A DNA stretch of 64,000 nt from positions 5,220,410 through 5,284,409 of the forward strand of contig JANAVB010010791.1 in assembly GCA_029216955.1 (NCBI GenBank), in the 5' to 3' direction. This document shows, piece by piece, positions 1 through 13,400 of the stretch. Both the position numbers and the translations under genes were made by a program. Source of the DNA: Iris pallida (Eukaryota; Streptophyta; Magnoliopsida; Asparagales; Iridaceae). Below the pieces are notes generated by a model that worked only from the letters and a program-made list of their open reading frames with translations, was not told where the DNA came from and did no database searches. Each line of letters opens with the position of its first letter. Within the stretch, counting starts at the first letter, position 1.

Positions 1-488
1 ATGATAAAAAAGAATGTTGGTAAAGGATACAAGAAGTGGTGGATAATAATTGATAAAAGATGGAATAATCAACTACATCAAGATATCCATGCAGCTGGTA
101 AGTACTCTATAAATTGAATACCCTTTAAAATATCTTGTATAATGCTTATAGGGATTTTAAACTAGTTATTTATTCAATTTTGCAGGTTATTTCTTGAATC
201 CCAAATACCAATATGCTAATGATGTTGTAAACGACGATGAGATACTAAATGGCTTCCACCGCGTCGTTAATAGAATGGTGAATGACAATGAAATACGCCT
301 CAATATAAACGGAGAGGTAACTATTGTTTGATATTGAATTTTTTATCTTTAAAATATTTAATATTTAATGTCATAACTTGTGTAATATCACTTTGTAGGC
401 GAAAAGTTTCAGATTGAGAACTGATGCATTCGATTCAAATCAATTTCAAAGTGCTGTAAATAGATGTCTTCCTGGTAGTAATAGTTAA
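1..488 (+). pseudogene. hAT-type transposase fragment with two introns
   Basis: Three short exons (1-97, 186-316, 399-488) join in one frame at GT-AG junctions and end at a TAA (486-488). The product has the pattern of the C-terminal half of plant hAT/BED-zinc-finger transposases: a 'WWIIIDKRWNNQLHQDIHAAG' type block across the first junction, then YFLNP, then an acidic stretch. The 5' part lies off the window edge, so completeness is unknown. The DDE-type catalytic core and the C-terminal dimerisation block are not visible, so a working enzyme is unlikely. It is on the opposite strand to the OSCA gene and probably sits in that gene's next intron. Assignment to the hAT superfamily rests on the RWNNQLHQDIHAAG-YFLNP pattern only. 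Confidence 0.6.
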
Positions 489-772
489 TACTTCAAAATA
501 TTTATTAGGTAAAGTTAAATATTTTCATAAACTAACATATTTTATTATTTTTATTAGCTTCTATAAATATTTAACTTTACCTAATAAATATGTTAGTTTC
601 TGTAAATATTTAACTTTTGTTAGTTTCTGTAAATATTTAACTTTATCTAATAAATATGTCTGCCGATGCCAAAAAAATCTGATACTCCGATCCGATACCG
701 CTGATACCGCCGATACTTCCGATACCGATACTCATACAAAATGTCCGATACCGATATCGATATTTTGAACCT
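489..772. repeat. AT-rich inverted repeat followed by degenerate GATACCG repeats
   Basis: Bases 495-522 are nearly the reverse complement of 565-591, giving a 27-bp stem with a loop of about 40 bases. Further direct copies of the right arm follow to about 658. From 661 to 745 there is a degenerate run of GATACCG/GATACTCCGAT units. No coding potential was seen. It could be a MITE remnant, but no clear target duplication was found. Confidence 0.5.
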
Positions 773-2718
773 TGGTCTGGACATGTTTATGAAAGTCCCG
801 AAAACAGGTAGATACATCACTCCTATTTTTTATCAAATACAGCCAAGTAACACGAGAAGAACAATCAATAAAGGAAACAAAATACTTGTAACCATTCATA
901 GTAGTAATGGCGTATGGCCACCAAACATCAGAATGTATTACATCAAAAACAGACGAGCTCCTATGACCCGTACTAGCTTATGAGCTCCTAGTAAGTTTGC
1001 CTAAATCACATGCATCACATACTAGTTTCTCCTTATTTCTTTTCTCATAAATAGCTGGATACAATTTATTAAAGTAGCAAAAGAGGAGTGTCCTAACCTC
1101 TTATTGTGGATTATTAATGTATCCTCAACACTCATCTTCAGTCCTCCCATTCCTGCCTTCTCTGCCAAAGACATCAATGCTGAATCTAGCCCTTCTCGAT
1201 CCAGACACCACAGTCCCTCATGCCAAGTGTCAGTCCCAAGTCTTCGTCCCGTCTCTTTTTCCATGGAAGATCACCTTAGGAATATCGAAAGAGACAATAT
1301 ATTTTAGTTGGAGGATTATAGAACTCACGGACAAAAGACTGACTGGAAAATATGGAGCACGCAAAACATTGGATAATTTTACTAAACCTGTACAATTATC
1401 GACCACTGGCTGAAAAGTACCATCAGCTATTTAAATGTTGTCTGCCAATGCTAGGTGAGTGTAGGAGGAGAACTCACTAGCATTCCATGTCACATGCCAA
1501 GATGCCCCCAAGTCGATAATCCAGTCTGATGATTTAAGGGAAGACATAGATGCAAGGGTGAGTGAGTCGTCAGTACCTTCTGATGGATGGACATACATGG
1601 CGGCATTGCCTCTAGCGAAGAATGAGGTGGACACCTTCTCGGTTCCACTCCTCCTGTCTCTATCGTTTGACGTTCTTTGCTTCCTCCTGAGTGCCTCCAG
1701 CATGCCCATCAGTGCTTGATCCTCCTTAGTAAAGGTACCACCAGCTCCCTCATCTCCTTCTGCTATCAGCAGGTTCGCTCAATAACCTCCTCGACCACCC
1801 CGTCGACCCCTACGACCATGGCCACGTCCTTCAAAATGTCCACGTCCACCACCTGAATCTTCCTCCTTAGGTGGTTTGGTGCAAGCAGACCGATGATGTC
1901 TCATCTCCCCGCAGTTGTAGCACTGTCGGTTGTGCTGCCAGGACTCTCCCTTAGGACCTATGCCGCTCTAACCGGTAGCCGTCATTGCTGACTTTACTTC
2001 AGGAGGACCACCTGTCCCTGCCTGCAGCTTGATGCAAGTCTCCTCCTGGATCATGGCCGAGATAGCTTCCTCAAGGGTGGGGATCTTCGGTTGGGCTAGA
2101 AGTAGTATTGTCCTCTGAGAAAATACTGCAGCCAGCCCTTTAAGAAACTCCATCGTCCTCTCCTACAGACATACGTCTCTCCTTACACTTTGGATCCCCA
2201 TAGCTTGTCCGATCTGAGGAATGATCGTAATCCAACCACAAATGCTCTAACTCCGTGGTGTATTCCTGCACCATCTTCTCTCCTTGTACGGTGTCGTCGA
2301 TCTCCCCTTGTATTTGGAAAATCTGCAAGTTTTTTCCTACACCATCGTAGGTCCTCCTCAATTTCTTCCACACGTCCTTCACCATCTCGATGCCATCAAC
2401 TGTGGCGGTGATCGATTGGACTAAAGAATTGAGAAGCCAAATGTAGATCACCATATGAGTGGACTTTCACTCGTCGTGTCCTGCCGAGCCCTCGTCCGAC
2501 TCTATCTTCTCTCCTGACAGGAAACCCTCCAGGTTCTTTCCTACGAGGGTTCTCCTCACCCGCCGTAACCAACTTAGGTAGGTAGCTGGAACATCAAGCT
2601 TCAGAGCAATGGAGGGAAGCTCCAACTCCGTCAATGTTCGTGTCGCGCTCTTACCAGCCAACAACTTCATCAACGTTGCAACCTCCGCAGGGTCCAGCTT
2701 CTTGATGATCTCCTCCAT
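773..2718 (-). pseudogene. C1 gag-protease-integrase remnant
   Basis: Gag starts at 2718 (MEEIIKKLD...) and hits a TGA at 2467-2469. It continues in the same frame from 2454 ([15 protein letters not shown]), then shifts frame near 2150. The region corresponding to the CCHC knuckle (about 1880-1925) and the protease active-site region (DLGAS in place of DSGA, about 1500) can be read in broken frames. The GAG-pre-integrase block and the first integrase motif lie further left. Protease Ser to Leu, several stops and the missing RT make this copy dead. Confidence 0.8.
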
Positions 2719-3174
2719 CGATCCTCCTCTTCTCCGATCACCTCACACCCATTCCACGATTCACGCTCGTCCTCTCCTAGATCCGATCATGTCTCTCCCC
2801 TATCGGATCTAGGTTTTCAACGTCCGGAACAACCCCGCGGGAGGCTTCGGAAACCGCGGCTTCGCGAGGGTAGGGGCGGTGGGCCGACTAACAGGTGAGT
2901 GGACGCCGTCAGACGGGTGTCTCCGAACAGCGGCCGTCGGGAGCAGCAGCAGCGGCAACAGCCGCGCGCATGCGGCGGAGGTGCCCGCGGAACAGCGGCC
3001 GGCTCGCGCGCGAGGTGGTCAGCGTGCGGCCGTGCAGCGGCTAGTGGCGGCAGGGTCGGTTTGCTGCGGGGGCAGCGTGCAGCGACTGGTGGCGGCGGTG
3101 ACTGTGGTGGTGGTGATGGTGGTGACGACTAGGGTTAGTGTTTGCAAAAGGTGGCGGCGGCTAGGATTTTTGGT

Positions 3175-3349
3175 GGCTCTGATACCATGTTGAATATTTG
3201 TGATACTTTTATTGATAATCTCATGGCTATATATAGCCTTACAATCCTCCTAATTGCATTAAAACCTCTGTGGAATATCCTGTGACATATTCTGACATAC
3301 CAAATATACCAACAGGATATTCCAATATACTTATTCTAATATACCAACA
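3175..3349 (-). repeat. C1 5' LTR with tRNA-iMet primer-binding site
   Basis: The LTR (3188-3349, 162 bp, TGTTGG...TTCAACA on the minus strand) carries a TATATA-type promoter core. It is followed directly by a 13-base PBS (3175-3187, TGGTATCAGAGCC on the minus strand), complementary to the 3' end of initiator Met tRNA. Confidence 0.85.
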
Positions 3350-4183
3350 CTTCTTCACAAGAAGTTCTAGGTAATAAAGATAATTTGTTGGAACAGATAC
3401 AGTAGGACGAACATTATGTTGTAAAATATAACCAACTGGAAATGAAAGAACTAGATGTTAACATTTGTCAAAAGTCTCTTGATGATTTCGTCATTTTGTT
3501 GTTGCCACTTTAGAATATACTAGCTTCTATGGTTCAGCTATAGAAAAGGTCACATTATGTTGTAAAGTGGAAGGACCCAAATATGTAAGAACTAGCTGTT
3601 AATGCTGCATTTATCAAAAGTCTCGTGATGCTCATCATCATCATGTTTTTGTTGCATTGTTATGCAAGTTTTTTTTATACTAGCTTTTACAATTAACCTG
3701 CAGAAAAGCTTTGGCAGAGTATTCAGTCTACTCAAGGCTCGCAAACATGTTACATTCCACCCTTAACCGCATGGTAAGGGGGTGTGACATTCAATTAACA
3801 CATACCCAATCTAGGTATGGAGAACATTCCATAATTTATAGTAGTAAATTTTTCTAGTTTTTACTGCTAGGAGTCCATGCATTTTTCGTATCCACAAGAG
3901 GCTTTCTTTCGCTTTCCAATATTTACTAGTTTGATGATGCAATTTGATCTCAAGTTCTTCAATTGACAGACTACAAACCTAATTTCAATAATAGATAAGA
4001 CACGATGACACTTCCCATATTCTAAGATATTACATGATACATCATATTTGAAATAGCAATGTAAAACATAATGCAGATGCAGATGCAGATGGAATGAATT
4101 TCCACTTGAGAAAAGGGGCAGTACGATAAAAATAAGGACAATCATTAGAGGAATCAAATAGAGGAGAATTGAGAATAACTAAC
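3350..4183. other. OSCA intron sequence with a diverged tandem duplication
   Basis: No gene was seen. Two diverged copies of a roughly 145-bp segment (about 3405-3550 and 3552-3700) share blocks such as CATTATGTTGTAAA and TCAAAAGTCTC. The OSCA exon expected after exon D is not present here. Confidence 0.45.
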
Positions 4184-4462
4184 CTGATTAACATATACAA
4201 CATAACCCACTAAGAAGTAAACAATAAGAAAAGGAAGCAACAATGGTGCAATGACTGCATAAACCATCCCAATCAATATTGCAAGTGAAACTATTGGTAC
4301 AACTCTGTAATATGGGAAGCCAAAAAGATAAGGTTCATTTGTTGTGCCTCGACCAAAAGAATGAGCTCTAATGAAATGCCAAAGAATTAATCCTAGCTGC
4401 AATGCTTCCAATGAGAATCCTGATAATCCATCTGTCAAGATATACGTAATGAAGAAATCCGA
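4184..4462 (-). CDS. OSCA/CSC1-like channel, exon D (transmembrane core, C-terminal part)
   Basis: Exon of 279 bp (93 codons, phase 0 at both ends). The acceptor is ...TTTGGCAG at 4463-4464 and the donor is GTTAGT at 4182-4183. It encodes [19 protein letters not shown]..., then a charged loop with [13 protein letters not shown], then a long hydrophobic segment ending in GYVVYVNQ. These are typical of the DUF221 (RSN1_7TM) core of plant CSC1-like/RXW8 proteins, the OSCA hyperosmolality- and mechanically gated Ca2+-permeable channels. The reading frame is open and follows exon C exactly (VSSQ|SDFF). The next exon is not in the window. Confidence 0.93.
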
Positions 4463-7400
4463 CTGCCAAATGAACATAGTATAAGTACGTTCCTCAACCT
4501 GAAATATTAGCTGAAAAATAAAAGCATTCTAACTACAAAAAATCCAATAAAGAATGAAACAGCAATGACAGCCATTCTTGGATTATGTATATAATGTTTT
4601 AAGTTTATTTACTTAACATTTTGGATTTTTTATTAGAGTATGTAATTACATATTTCTCATGTGTTGACATTGTTGAATCACTCCGTTTCGAACCATTCCT
4701 TTTTTATTTTTGACTATTCTCAAGAGCCCATTTTTTGTACTACCATTCTCTAAAGTACGATAATATGCGCTTAGAACACAGTGACACCGGATCTTAGGGG
4801 AGAGAGAGGAATTGAAGCAAGAATGATAAGTCTCTCCTAAAGGAACCCACCTAAAGGTTACTCAAAGAGAAGAATTCCAACTTGAACAACAATAACTTAC
4901 TTTTTATTTCATTCACCAAGTTGTCATGACAAATGACTACAATATTTTTTTAGATCCATGAATGTAAGTTACGTAACTTCTTTCCTCCCTAGAATAAATC
5001 GGTAGAATATACGTTTAAGTAACCACTGCACATAATTATCAAAATAACTCCAATCAAAGTCTCATAACACCAACTATAGTAACGCTCAAAATGAAGATAA
5101 AGCAACCAACGGTTGCGATCCATAAGCTTTTTGATATCAGCTTCCCTCATGCTTCATTTGGAAGGTTCCTGTGTCATTCTCCGATGGTTGGAGAGAACTC
5201 GTCCTCGAGATTAGAGATCAACATAAATTCAAAAATGTTGCAGTTCTTTCAAATTCCTCCGTTGCACTACACTGTATTTTCCAACCTTGTTAACAATATC
5301 AATCCACTCCGCCCATTGAGTATTAACAAAGTGTTGGATTATCAAATTTTTGATGAACAATGCAAAATTTGACAAAGACTTATAAGGACAAAATAGATCA
5401 ACATAAGAATAATTAGCTTCAAATTCATCAAGAGACCAAAAGGAAGAGTAGTGCACAACAATACCCAACCATTGATATTTGTTGTGTGACAAAACTTGAT
5501 TGGAGAAGATAGTAGAAAATGAAGACTCACCGGTAGTTGTATGTATCCTAATGAAAATGTTTCCCTAAATCATGTCCTAAAGTGAAATTTTATGTGAATG
5601 ATTTGAAATCTCATGGTAAACCTTTTCCTCTAGGTAATCATCATATAATGGTGGAAATTCCAAATTGACCATTAGTACTTTTACACACCATCACGATTCA
5701 AATAGAAGTTAGTTGATCATTCTCTTTTAAATCATCATCCACACGAACCTCAAATTAATGGAGACATTGCCGCAGATATTCAACGTTCCTCCACACCTCA
5801 TCATGATAAACTTTTCATGCGAGCACGTCCAAGACCATCACGTCGTAAAGTCCCCATGCACTCCAAACGCTCTTGGAGTAGTTGCACTTACCTTTTCAAC
5901 TCGTCCATTTCCACGACCCTTAAGTCATGCTTCTGGGCAGCGAGATAGTCAACGTTGGCTGCTTGTTGGACTATGGCACCAAAGCTTTGATAGTAAATGA
6001 CACCGGAACGTATGGGAAATATAGGAACTAAAGCAAGAATGATAAGTCTTTCCTAAAAGAATCCACCTAAAAGTAACTGAAAGAGGAGAAATCCATCTTC
6101 AACAACAATAACTAATCTTTGTTTCATTCACTAAGTTGTCATGACAAATGGTAACAATTTGTGAAGCTTTAGATCCATGCATGTAAGTTATGTAACTCTT
6201 CTCCTCCCTAGAATAAATGACAAGTAACCATTGTACATAATTATTAAAAATTAACTCCAATTAAAGTCTCATAACACCAATTATAGAAATATTCAAAATG
6301 AAGATAAAGTAACCAAATGGCAGTGATCCAAAATGTTTCGATATTGGCTTCCTGCATGCTTCATCAGGAAAGTTCCCGTGTCAACAAGAGGTACTAATGA
6401 GTGGTCTTTTATCTATCTGATCTTTCAGTTGTGTCCTGCGAAGTCCATGATTAATACGAATATGAAGTAGGAATATCAGCCATAAACCTCAGAGAAAAGA
6501 AGACAACTGTAGTTCATAAGGCTCAAAAACTCTGTTCTATACAATCATTCTAACTAGAAGGAAAGAAACTCCATAGGGTAAAAGGCAAATATAACCATTA
6601 GTACTTGACTGGGCAGTCAAGGTACAGTCAACCGATACGGTGGTAGATTCAGATCATAGGAATTTCAGAAGTAGTGCATGTTTCACACACGTTGGATATA
6701 TGAACCTTAGTTCTTTTGTAGAGGATACCAAATGTCGTTGTCATCATCATCATCTAAACCTTTTCCCCATCAAAATGGGTCGTCCTGGAGTATAATAAAG
6801 CTCCATACAAGAATTGACAAAGGTTTTCTGACCGGCTGTCTACCTGAAGTCGACCCACTATGTTAGTATCAATTTCCTATTTAGAGGAATGACAATCCTG
6901 TACTTCTCTAGTTTGGGACATCTTTTCAGTGTTTTCCTGTGTTGGTTAACTCTGTTAGAGTTGTGAGATTGGCACAGATCTGATAAAGCCTTGTAAACCT
7001 TTATTCTAGTGAAATTCCCGCTCTTTCCTGGTGTGGCTTCCTTGGACAACCACATAAAATTATTGTCCCTCCTGCTTCTGTCGTGTGTTGACTTTATGGA
7101 AATCTCGATCAGGATAGTCATTTAATCTGTCTCAACAAGTGTCCCATTTCATCCCATCTCCCTTTTTACTGGTTGAGCTCCTAAGTTCATCAAACAAGCC
7201 CATTCGAGTTAGTGGTTGGTTTTCTCTAGTCTACGAGATAGGCTAACAGACCAAACAATTTAAATCTCTATATTTTCAACTGTATTAATGATATTTAATT
7301 CAATACAGTACTAAGGGACAATAGCAATTTTTATGCGCAAAGGTCATCTCAGACAGAGGTCTCCTTCCATGGATTCATTGCTTGGCAATGTTTTGGCTGG

Positions 7401-10400
7401 AGTATTTAACTGAATGTAGAAGTTTTCGCTGCACAAGGAATGAGATAATCAAAGGCCAAGTTTTCACGATAGCATATGGCTACTGCACAACTTGCCACGA
7501 TTTTGACGACTTTACAAGTCAATGGTTACATAATGACAAAATGGTCAGTGGTCATTGACTGTGACCCTGGACAAGAAGTAGAGAAACTATTGATATATTT
7601 AGAGAATATGTTATATTTAGTGTGGGAATATCCTGAGGACATATTTGGGATGTCAGAATATGCCATAGGATATTCCATTGGATATTCTATCATGTAAAGG
7701 CTATATAAAGCCTATGAGATTATCAATGAAATTCATCAATCAATCTCAACATGGTATCAGAGCCACCTTTCCACAAACCCTAACCCTAGCCGCCACCAAA
7801 ACTCTAACCTAACATTTCCCCCTCTTCCTCCCCGCTGTCGCTGTTGCTGCGGCTACTGCTGCGCCACTGCAGCCACTGCTGCCGCTGCTGTGCGTGCCAC
7901 CCCCCTTCTTCCCGCACGTAGGAGAGGACGACGAGGACGAAGGAGACACCGATGCCTAGATCTGATGAAATCAGACATGTTCGGATCTAGGAGAGGACGA
8001 CGAGAACGAGCGTGAATCGTGGAGCAAGCGTGACGTGATCGGAGAAGAAGCATCGATGGAGGCGATCCTCAAGAAGCTGGATGCTACAGATGTTGCGACG
8101 TTGATGAAGATGTCGGCTGGTGAGAGCATGACACGAACGTCGCCAAAGTTGGAACTTCCCTCCATCGATCTGAAGCTGGACGGACCAGCCACCTATCTGA
8201 GTTGGTCACGGCGGGTGAGAAGAACCCTTGCAGGAAAGAACCTGGAGGGATTCTTGACGGGCGAGAAAACAGAGCCGGACGAGGGCTCGACAGGACGCGA
8301 TGAGTGAAAATCCACTCATATGGTGATTTACATCTGGCTTCTTAATTCCTTAGTCCAGTCTATTGCGTCCACAGTAGATGGCATTGAGATGGTGAAAGAC
8401 GTAAGGGAAAAGTTGAGGAGAACCTTTGATGGTGTGAGGAACAACTTACGGATCTTCCAGATAAAAGGGAAGATCGACGACACCATACAGGGAGAGAAGA
8501 CGGTGCAGGAGTACGCCACAGAGTTGAAGCATCTCTGGCTGGATTATGATCACTCCTCAAAATGGGCAAGTTGCGGGGACCCAAAGTGCAAGGAGAGACG
8601 TGTGTCTGCAGGAGAAGACGATGAAATTCTTCAAAGGGCTGACTACAGCTTTCGCACAGAGGACAGCCTTACTCCTCGCCCAACCAGAGATTCCTAGTCT
8701 CGAGGAGGCTATCTCAGCCATGATCCAGGAGGAGACGCGCATCAGACTACAAGCAGGGACATGTGGTCCCCCCGAAGCAAAGTCAGAACTAGCGGTTACT
8801 AGCTCGGAAAACACAGGATCCAAGGGAGAGCTCTGGCAACACAATCGGCAGTGCTACAACTGCGGAGAGATGGGCAATCATCGGTATGTTTGTACCAAAC
8901 CACCTAAGGAGGGAGACTCAGGTGGTGGACGTGGACGAGAATATATTGGACGTGGTCATGGTCGAGGGGGTCGACAAGGCGGCCGAGGAGGGTATCGGGC
9001 AAACCTGCTAGTAGCATAAGGGAATGGAGGAGCTGCTGGTACCTTTACTGAGGAGGATTAGGCACTGCTGGAGAGAAAGCAGAGAGCGTCAGCCGAGGGA
9101 GACAGGAGGAGTGGAACAGAGGAGGCATCCACCCCATTCTTTGTTGGAGGCAGCGCCGTTATGTATGTCCACCCATCAGAAGGTACTGACGAGTCACTTG
9201 CTCTTGCATCTATGTCTTCCCTTAAAATGTCATACTGGATTATCGACTCAGGAGCATCTCGGCATGTGACCGGAATTGCTAGTGAAATTTCTTCATACAC
9301 TCACCTAGCATCAGCAGACACCATTCAGACTGCAGACGGCACTTTCCAGCCAGTGGTCGGTAAGGGTACTGTTAATTGTACAGGTTCAGTAAGATTATCC
9401 AATATTTTACATGCTCCATCATTTCCAGTCAGTCTTCTGTCTATTAGTTCTATAATTCTTCAACTTAAATGCATTGTTTCTTTTGATATTCCTAAGGTGA
9501 TCTTCCAGGAGAAAGAGACGGGACGAAGACTTGGGACTGACACTTGGCATGAGGGACTGTGGTACCTAGATCGAGAAGGACTGGACTCAGCATTTGTATC
9601 TATGGCAGAAAAGACTGGAATGGGAGAGCTGCAGCAGAGGACTGAAGATACTTTGATACTTCATCATAGGAGGATGGGACATTCTTCCTTTGATACTCTA
9701 AGTAAGTTGTATCCAGAAATTTATGCAAAAACAAATAAACAAAAATTAATATGTGATGCATGCGAGTTAGAAAAACTTACTAGAAGCTCATATGTTGGTA
9801 CTGGTCATAAGAGCTCTTTTGCTTTTGAGGTAGTACATTCTGATGTTTGGGGTCCATGTGCTACTAAAACTATGAATGGGTATAAGTACTTTGTTTTCTT
9901 TATTGATTGTGCATCTCGTATCACCTGGCTGTATCTGATAAAAAATAAGAATGATGTATCTGCCTATCTTTGGGATTTTCATAAGCATGTCCAGACTCAA
10001 TACAATGCAGTGGTGAAGGTACTGAGGTCTGACAATGGAACGGAGTATACTAACAAGATGCTTGCAGAGTACTTGTCAGCACACAGAATACAGCATCAGA
10101 CCACTTGTGCATACACACCAACACAAAATAGAGTAGCAGAAAGGAAGAACCGACATCTTCTAGACACCGCAAGAAGTATGATGATCGACATGAATGTCCC
10201 ACAAAATCTATGGAGGCATGCAGTGTTGACAGCAGCTCAACTTATCAATAGAATGCCTTCAAAAATCCTGGGATGGAAGTCCCCATGTGAAGTATTGTGA
10301 GGCAATAATAGTGGGATACTTCCACTGAAGGTGTTCGGATATGTGTATTTTGTGAAAGACAACAAACGATCAGTTGGAAAACTTGACCCTATAACAATCA

Positions 10401-13400
10401 AGTGCATCTTTGTGGGCTACTCAACAACTCAAAAAGGGTACGTGTGCTGGAGTCCAGTAGAGAAGAAGAGTAGAGAAGAAGTTTGTTAGTATGGATGTTC
10501 ACTTCCGGAAGCATGAGCCATATTACCGCCATGAGGGAACTTCACACAACACGCCTAATACTACTAGTATAAGGCGAGAAGGGGAGATAGAGAACTTGGT
10601 GGTAACCGATTTAGAAGTTTGGCACAGAGGCACGGTTGAGGAGGAACATGAAGGTAAAGCGGAACAGGGGAAGGAGATGAGAAGTGTTAGGCCTACGGCT
10701 TAGGGGGAGTTACTTACTTATAGCAGAAGAGAGAAGCAAACTGCAGGACCAGTACCTACAGTGCCAGTGCTAAGTCCCCTGCCTGCGTCTGTCCCAGCTC
10801 CTGAGACACCTACACCGCCATCCTCCTCATCTATACCACCATCCTCCTCAGGTGATATCATTCCTCCTACATCTTCCACACCACTATCTACACGAAGGAC
10901 TACTCGCAGTAATGCAGAAAATCCTCCGGACAGATATGGTTGGGATCTTGCTAAGTTTGTTTCTTATGACCATTTCTCTTTTTCTCATGGAATATTTATA
11001 GCATTTTTGGATAGTATTACTGTACCTAACAATTGGCAGGTTGCCAAGAACGATCCAAAGTGAAAAGCGGCGATGCACGAGGAGTTGGGAGCTCTTGAGA
11101 AGAACCATACTTGGGAGCTGGTGAGACTGCCAGAAGGCAAGAGAGCAGTCGGATGAAAATGGATTTTCACGGTGAAGCAGAACCCAGATGGACAGGTTGA
11201 GCGCTACAAAGCTCGACTGGTGGCAAAATAATACAGTCAGACGTACAACATTGACTATGACGAGACCTTTGCACCAGTGGCAAAGATGAGCACTGTCAGG
11301 ACCTTGATCTCTCTGGCAGCCAATGGAGGATGGAAGCTACACCAACTGGATGTGAAGAATGCATTTCTTCATGGGGATCTAGTGGAGGAGGTGTACATGG
11401 AGATACCACCAGGATACGGCACCAATCAGACAGAAGGCAAGGTCTGCAGACTGAAGAAGTCCCTCTATGGACTGAAGCAGTCTCCTCGAGCATGGTTTGA
11501 CAGGTTCAGAAGAGCAATGATAGGGATGGGATATCAGCAGATCAATGCTGATCATACTGTCTTCTTCAGACGAAGTGGAGGCCACATCACCAGGCTTGCG
11601 GTGTATGTAGATGATATGATTATTACAGGCGATGATGAGCAGGAAATCGTCCAACTCAAAGGGAAGCTTGGCAAGGAGTTCAACGTGAAGGATCTTGGCC
11701 CTCTTCGATACTTCCTCGGGATTGAGATTGCTCGAGATACAGAGGGAATTGTTCTTTCTCAGAGAAAGTACGCACTGGACCTGCTTACGGAAACAGGGAT
11801 AATGGGATGCAAACCAGCTACGACACCTATAGACCAGAAGTTCAAACTGGATGCTGAAGCTGGAGAACCAGTTGACCGGGATAGATATCAGAGATTGGTG
11901 GACAAGTTGATCTACTTGAGCCACACTCGACCTGATATCAGCTTTGCGGTCAGTGTAGTGAGCCGCTATATGCATGACCCCCGGAAGGGTCATATGGACG
12001 CAGTGTACCAGATTCTGAGGTACTTGAAGGAAGCCCCCGGGAAGGGACTGATTTTCAGAAGAAATAATCATGTGAGCATCGAGGGCTATTGTGATTCTGA
12101 CTGGGCTAGCTGTGCTGACGACAGGAGATCTACATCGGGATACTGCATATTTATAGGAGGAAACATGTCTCTTGGAGGAGTAAGAAGCAGTTAGTGGTTA
12201 CCAGATCAACAGCTGAAGCAGAATATAGAGCTATGGCCTTGGAAGTCACAGAGCTATTATGGTTGAAGAATATGCTGATGGAGCTGAAGCTGGACCAGGG
12301 AGCCAAGATGAAACTATGATGTGACAACCAGTCAGCTATTAGTATTGCCAACAATCCAGTACAGCATGACAGGACCAAGCATATCGAGATTGACAGATTC
12401 TTCATCAAAGAAAAGCTGGATGGTGGACTACTAGAGCTGGACTATGTTCCAACCAAATATCAGGTAGCAGACGGATTGACCAAGGGGCTTAACTCTATCA
12501 GCATGATAAGAGGATGTGACAAGATGAGCTTAGTGAATATTTTTCGTCCATCTTGAGGGGGAGTGTTGATATGTTTAGCATGAGAATATGTTATATTTAG
12601 TATAAAAATATCCTGAGGACATATTTGAGATGCCAGAATATGCCACAGGATATTCCATTGGATATTCCATCATGTAAAGGCTATATAAAGCCTATGAGAT
12701 TATCAATAAATTTCATCAATCAATCTCAACAAAAACCTAGATGAATAAGCCTAATGCAGTCCTAGCATGAAGATGTAAAGCTAGCAATAGATATCAGCAC
12801 GAAGAAAGAAATAAACCCATGATAGCGCAAGCCTACAATAAAGAACCATAGAAATCACAGGGTAATTGAATAACAAGATAGGTTAGGGTTTAGGCAAGGT
12901 CATGCATATATTCCCTTGAGAGAAACTAGGCCAAATTCTTGCTCCAAAGAAGATTGACTACTTCGCACTCAAAGCCTCTGATCCAAGATACGTAGATCAA
13001 TCCATTTGAATCAAGGAATTAGATGTTGATTCATTAGAGATGAATATGAGTACTTTATGATTGCTTGGTGGCTGACTTGATGATATGATAGTTATTTGGT
13101 ATATGGGTGTGAGGATTTGGGAGACAACAACAAAGGCAGAAAAAGGAAGGATGATGTGGGTCCTGCAGATGGCTGTAGTAGAAAGAAGGGTCAGGTCGGG
13201 TCTCTGGGTGCTGGAAGCATACCAGGTTGGTCTGTAGGATGTATTGCAGCAGGGAATACGGCGACCAGGCTAGGGGTTCATCTCGGGACTGCACAACAGA
13301 GGGTGAACAATCAGGCAGCTAGGGTTGTTGGCCAATTCTGGTCCTGATCACGTCAGGCCCACTGGAGGCAGGGAGTCAAAGGCGACAGAGACAGGAACTG

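Larger units (their letters stand above)
773..3349 (-). mobile_element. Ty1/copia element C1, 3'-truncated (LTR, gag, protease, part of integrase)
   Basis: This is one of at least six copies in the window of a copia family with short LTRs (about 155-200 bp). Reading leftward: 5' LTR 3188-3349, PBS 3175-3187, a GC-rich leader, gag, protease and the start of integrase. Homology to the fuller copies C2 and C4 stops abruptly near 773 inside integrase, so RT, RNase H and the 3' LTR are missing. The left breakpoint abuts GATACCG repeats. It lies 0.8 kb downstream of OSCA exon D in gene orientation. Confidence 0.85.
4782..6383 (-). mobile_element. Small non-autonomous LTR element (TRIM-like), 1.6 kb
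   Basis: Two diverged direct repeats, 4782-5176 (395 bp) and 5998-6383 (386 bp), both run TGACACCGGA...GTGTCA with short inverted ends TGACAC/GTGTCA. They flank an 821-bp internal part with no gag or pol. Just inside the right repeat, 5984-5997 read on the minus strand (TTTACTATCAAAGC) resembles a decayed TGGTATCAGAGC-type PBS, which makes the right repeat the 5' LTR and the orientation minus. No clean target duplication was found (ACACAG versus ACAAGA). A degraded larger element is the alternative. Confidence 0.65.
7588..12731 (+). mobile_element. Ty1/copia element C2, full length with broken polyprotein
   Basis: 5.14 kb with both LTRs (7588-7751 and 12564-12731), PBS 7752-7764, PPT 12555-12563, and gag, protease, integrase, RT and RNase H in copia order. 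Flanking pentamers GAAAC (7583-7587) and AAAAC (12732-12736) fit a target duplication with one mismatch. It lies antisense to the OSCA gene and inverted relative to copy C4. Confidence 0.92.

Noticed and set aside
3867..4157. Minus-strand frame next to exon D as an alternative OSCA C-terminus
   Set aside because: It follows a good donor site and has His/Leu-rich low-complexity sequence unlike the family C-terminus; best read as intron.
4154..4477. Treating the whole 107-codon frame as a small gene
   Set aside because: Splice sites at 4463-4464 and 4182-4183 and the exact fit to exon C show it is an internal exon; the first and last residues are intron.
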